A DNA stretch of 5,934 nt, taken from positions 1 to 5,934 of the forward strand of contig DAOUQU010000111.1 in NCBI GenBank assembly GCA_030625445.1, given 5' to 3'. The notes under the pieces are model-generated. The model saw only the letters and a list, made by a program, of their open reading frames with translations, made no database searches and was not told the origin of the DNA. This stretch comes from Gammaproteobacteria bacterium (GTDB lineage: Bacteria > Pseudomonadota > Gammaproteobacteria > Chromatiales > Chromatiaceae). This document shows, piece by piece, positions 4,662-5,934 of this stretch. How positions within the stretch are numbered: position 1 is the stretch's first letter; each line of letters starts with the position of its first letter. Made by a program: the position numbers and the translations under genes.

Positions 4662-5934
4662 CTACCACTTTCGCTCAAACCTCTTGCGCAATACTACCGC
4701 CAGCAAGTTCATTGTGACCAGAAACAGCAGCAATACGATAATTGCAGCCGATGTTTTCGCCATAAAGGCGCGTTCGGGACTATCCGCCCATAAAGAGATT
4801 TGCACCGGCAGCACGGTTGCCGAATCGGTAATCCCCTGGGGGATATCCACGATAAAGGCGACCATGCCAATCATCAGCAGCGGCGCAGTCTCACCGAGCG
4901 CCTGCGCCATGCCGATAATTGTACCAGTCAATATGCCGGGCATTGCCAACGGCACAACATGCTGAAAAACCGTCTGTACTTTTGAGGCTCCCAGGGCCAG
5001 TGCGGCATCGCGAATCGATGGGGGCACTGACTTCAGGGATGCGCGGCTGGCAATGATGATGGTCGGCAGGGTCATCAGGGTCAGCACCATGCCGCCAACC
5101 AGCGGCGCCGAGCGCGGTACGCCAAAGAAGCTGATAAAAACCGCCAGCCCCAGCAGGCCGAATACAATCGAGGGCACGGCCGCGAGATTATTGACATTGA
5201 TCTCGATCAGATCCGTCCAGCGATTCTGTGGAGCGAACTCCTCCAGGTAGACCGCTGCAGCCAGCCCCAATGGGAACGACATGGCAAGCACCACCAGGAT
5301 CGTCAGCATGGTGCCTCGCAGGGCGCCTGCGATACCTGCCTGCTCCGGTTCACGTGAATCCCCCGAAGTCAGGAATGCCCAGTTCCACTTGCTCTCTATG
5401 CGCCCCTGCTCCTCGAGTTGATCCAGCCAGGCGACCTGGTTGTCCTTGATGCGGCGATCATCCTGCTGTAATTCACGCATTTTTTCCTCTTTGAGGAAGC
5501 TGTCGACATCATCGTCAGCAAGCACCCAGATCTGTTGAGTCGTTCCCAGCATTTCCGGGGCGGCAAGCAGAGTATCGCGTATCTGATACTCTGCGCCGCT
5601 GCTGATCAGTTTAAACAGCGCCTTTTTGTCACGCCTTGCGCTGACTTCAGGAAACATCGCATAGAGTGACTGTTTCAATACTCCCCGGTAATTTCCTTTT
5701 TTCAGCGCCGCCTCATCCGCTGGCGCTTCCACACCGAGATTTTGTGCATCAAAAGTGACATCCAGCTGAATCCAGCTCTGCTGAAAAGCCGGCCACGCCT
5801 TGATGCTGATGTCAGCAAGCAGAAAGGCCAGAAACAGAAACCCTGTCATGACAGAGAGTTTGCCCAGCAATATGAAGCGCCTCTCCTGACGATGGCGCTT
5901 TTTCAGGCTGCGTTTGACCTGCTCGGTATTATTC
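4662..5934 (-). CDS. pstA: Phosphate ABC transporter permease PstA, long form with periplasmic insert (5' partial)
   Basis: One of the two membrane channel subunits of the PstSCAB phosphate importer. The reading frame stays open to the right edge: 21 codons precede the TTG at 5870, giving 423 visible residues that begin with NNTEQVKRSLKKRH, a basic cytoplasmic N-terminus typical of this form, so the true start is probably just outside. Numbered from that TTG: first membrane segment about 5-20, then a charged periplasmic-side region about 25-180 that corresponds to the DUF3333 domain (PF11812) found in many gammaproteobacterial PstA proteins, then the binding-protein-dependent permease domain from about 187 with several hydrophobic segments. 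The cytoplasmic EAA-type loop that contacts PstB is at 288-312 (DAALALGASKVQ, then PLAMPG). The C-terminus ends in the basic RKRFERKW. pstC and pstS are expected beyond the right edge. It ends in TAG, 25 bp before pstB. Confidence 0.95.
   Translation of the reverse strand, partial: NNTEQVKRSLKKRHRQERRFILLGKLSVMTGFLFLAFLLADISIKAWPAFQQSWIQLDVTFDAQNLGVEAPADEAALKKGNYRGVLKQSLYAMFPEVSARRDKKALFKLISSGAEYQIRDTLLAAPEMLGTTQQIWVLADDDVDSFLKEEKMRELQQDDRRIKDNQVAWLDQLEEQGRIESKWNWAFLTSGDSREPEQAGIAGALRGTMLTILVVLAMSFPLGLAAAVYLEEFAPQNRWTDLIEINVNNLAAVPSIVFGLLGLAVFISFFGVPRSAPLVGGMVLTLMTLPTIIIASRASLKSVPPSIRDAALALGASKVQTVFQHVVPLAMPGILTGTIIGMAQALGETAPLLMIGMVAFIVDIPQGITDSATVLPVQISLWADSPERAFMAKTSAAIIVLLLFLVTMNLLAVVLRKRFERKW

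Noticed and set aside
5868..5870. TTG 5870 as the pstA start codon
   Set aside because: The frame stays open for 21 more codons to the window edge, and these encode a basic N-terminus typical of long-form PstA, so the gene is cut by the window rather than starting here.
1..5934. CRISPR array, tRNA, rRNA, riboswitch, insertion sequence or Pho box
   Set aside because: I looked for spaced direct repeats, cloverleaf-like sequence, transposase motifs and Pho-box-like repeats and saw none; the pst promoter should lie outside the right edge.

Overview
The window looks like chromosomal DNA from a gammaproteobacterium with moderate GC. The gene order ppiA-like, ppiB, lpxH, an LpxH close to the enterobacterial type, a PhoU that tracks the E. 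coli protein along its length, and a long-form PstA all fit that class. An environmental, possibly sulfur-oxidising lineage is only a guess; I cannot name a genus. Most of the window is conserved housekeeping sequence, and I did not find a convincing new multi-gene system.

Left part (1-1614, + strand): a compact operon. It holds the 3' end of one cyclophilin-type peptidyl-prolyl isomerase, a complete second cyclophilin (ppiB), and lpxH, which overlaps the ppiB stop and encodes the lipid A pathway UDP-2,3-diacylglucosamine pyrophosphatase. The two cyclophilins are a tandem duplication in register: matching segments and both stop codons lie exactly 522 bp apart.

Middle part (1615-2252): a small type II toxin-antitoxin cassette with its own strong-looking promoter. 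It contains a 76-codon addiction-module antitoxin (PF09720-like) and a RelE/ParE-family toxin that starts inside the antitoxin stop (GTGA overlap). The predicted transcription start falls on the A of the antitoxin ATG, so the message may be leaderless. A 7-bp inverted repeat overlaps the promoter and is a candidate operator. Between the toxin and the convergent gene lies a short degenerate 10-bp tandem repeat of the ATCTGTGTYY type.

Right part (2253-5934, - strand): the distal half of a phosphate-uptake operon, read right to left as pstA (5' end cut by the window), pstB, phoU, then a DUF455 ferritin-like protein. Gaps are 16-25 bp with no terminators between genes, which suggests one transcript. 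PstA and PstB are the permease and ATPase of the high-affinity phosphate importer, and PhoU links the importer to PhoR/PhoB signalling. pstS, pstC and any Pho box would lie beyond the right edge. The DUF455 gene is the least understood member, and its place at the end of a Pho operon is worth noting. There is no gene-free stretch over 300 bases; the largest gap is 74 bp (2179-2252).
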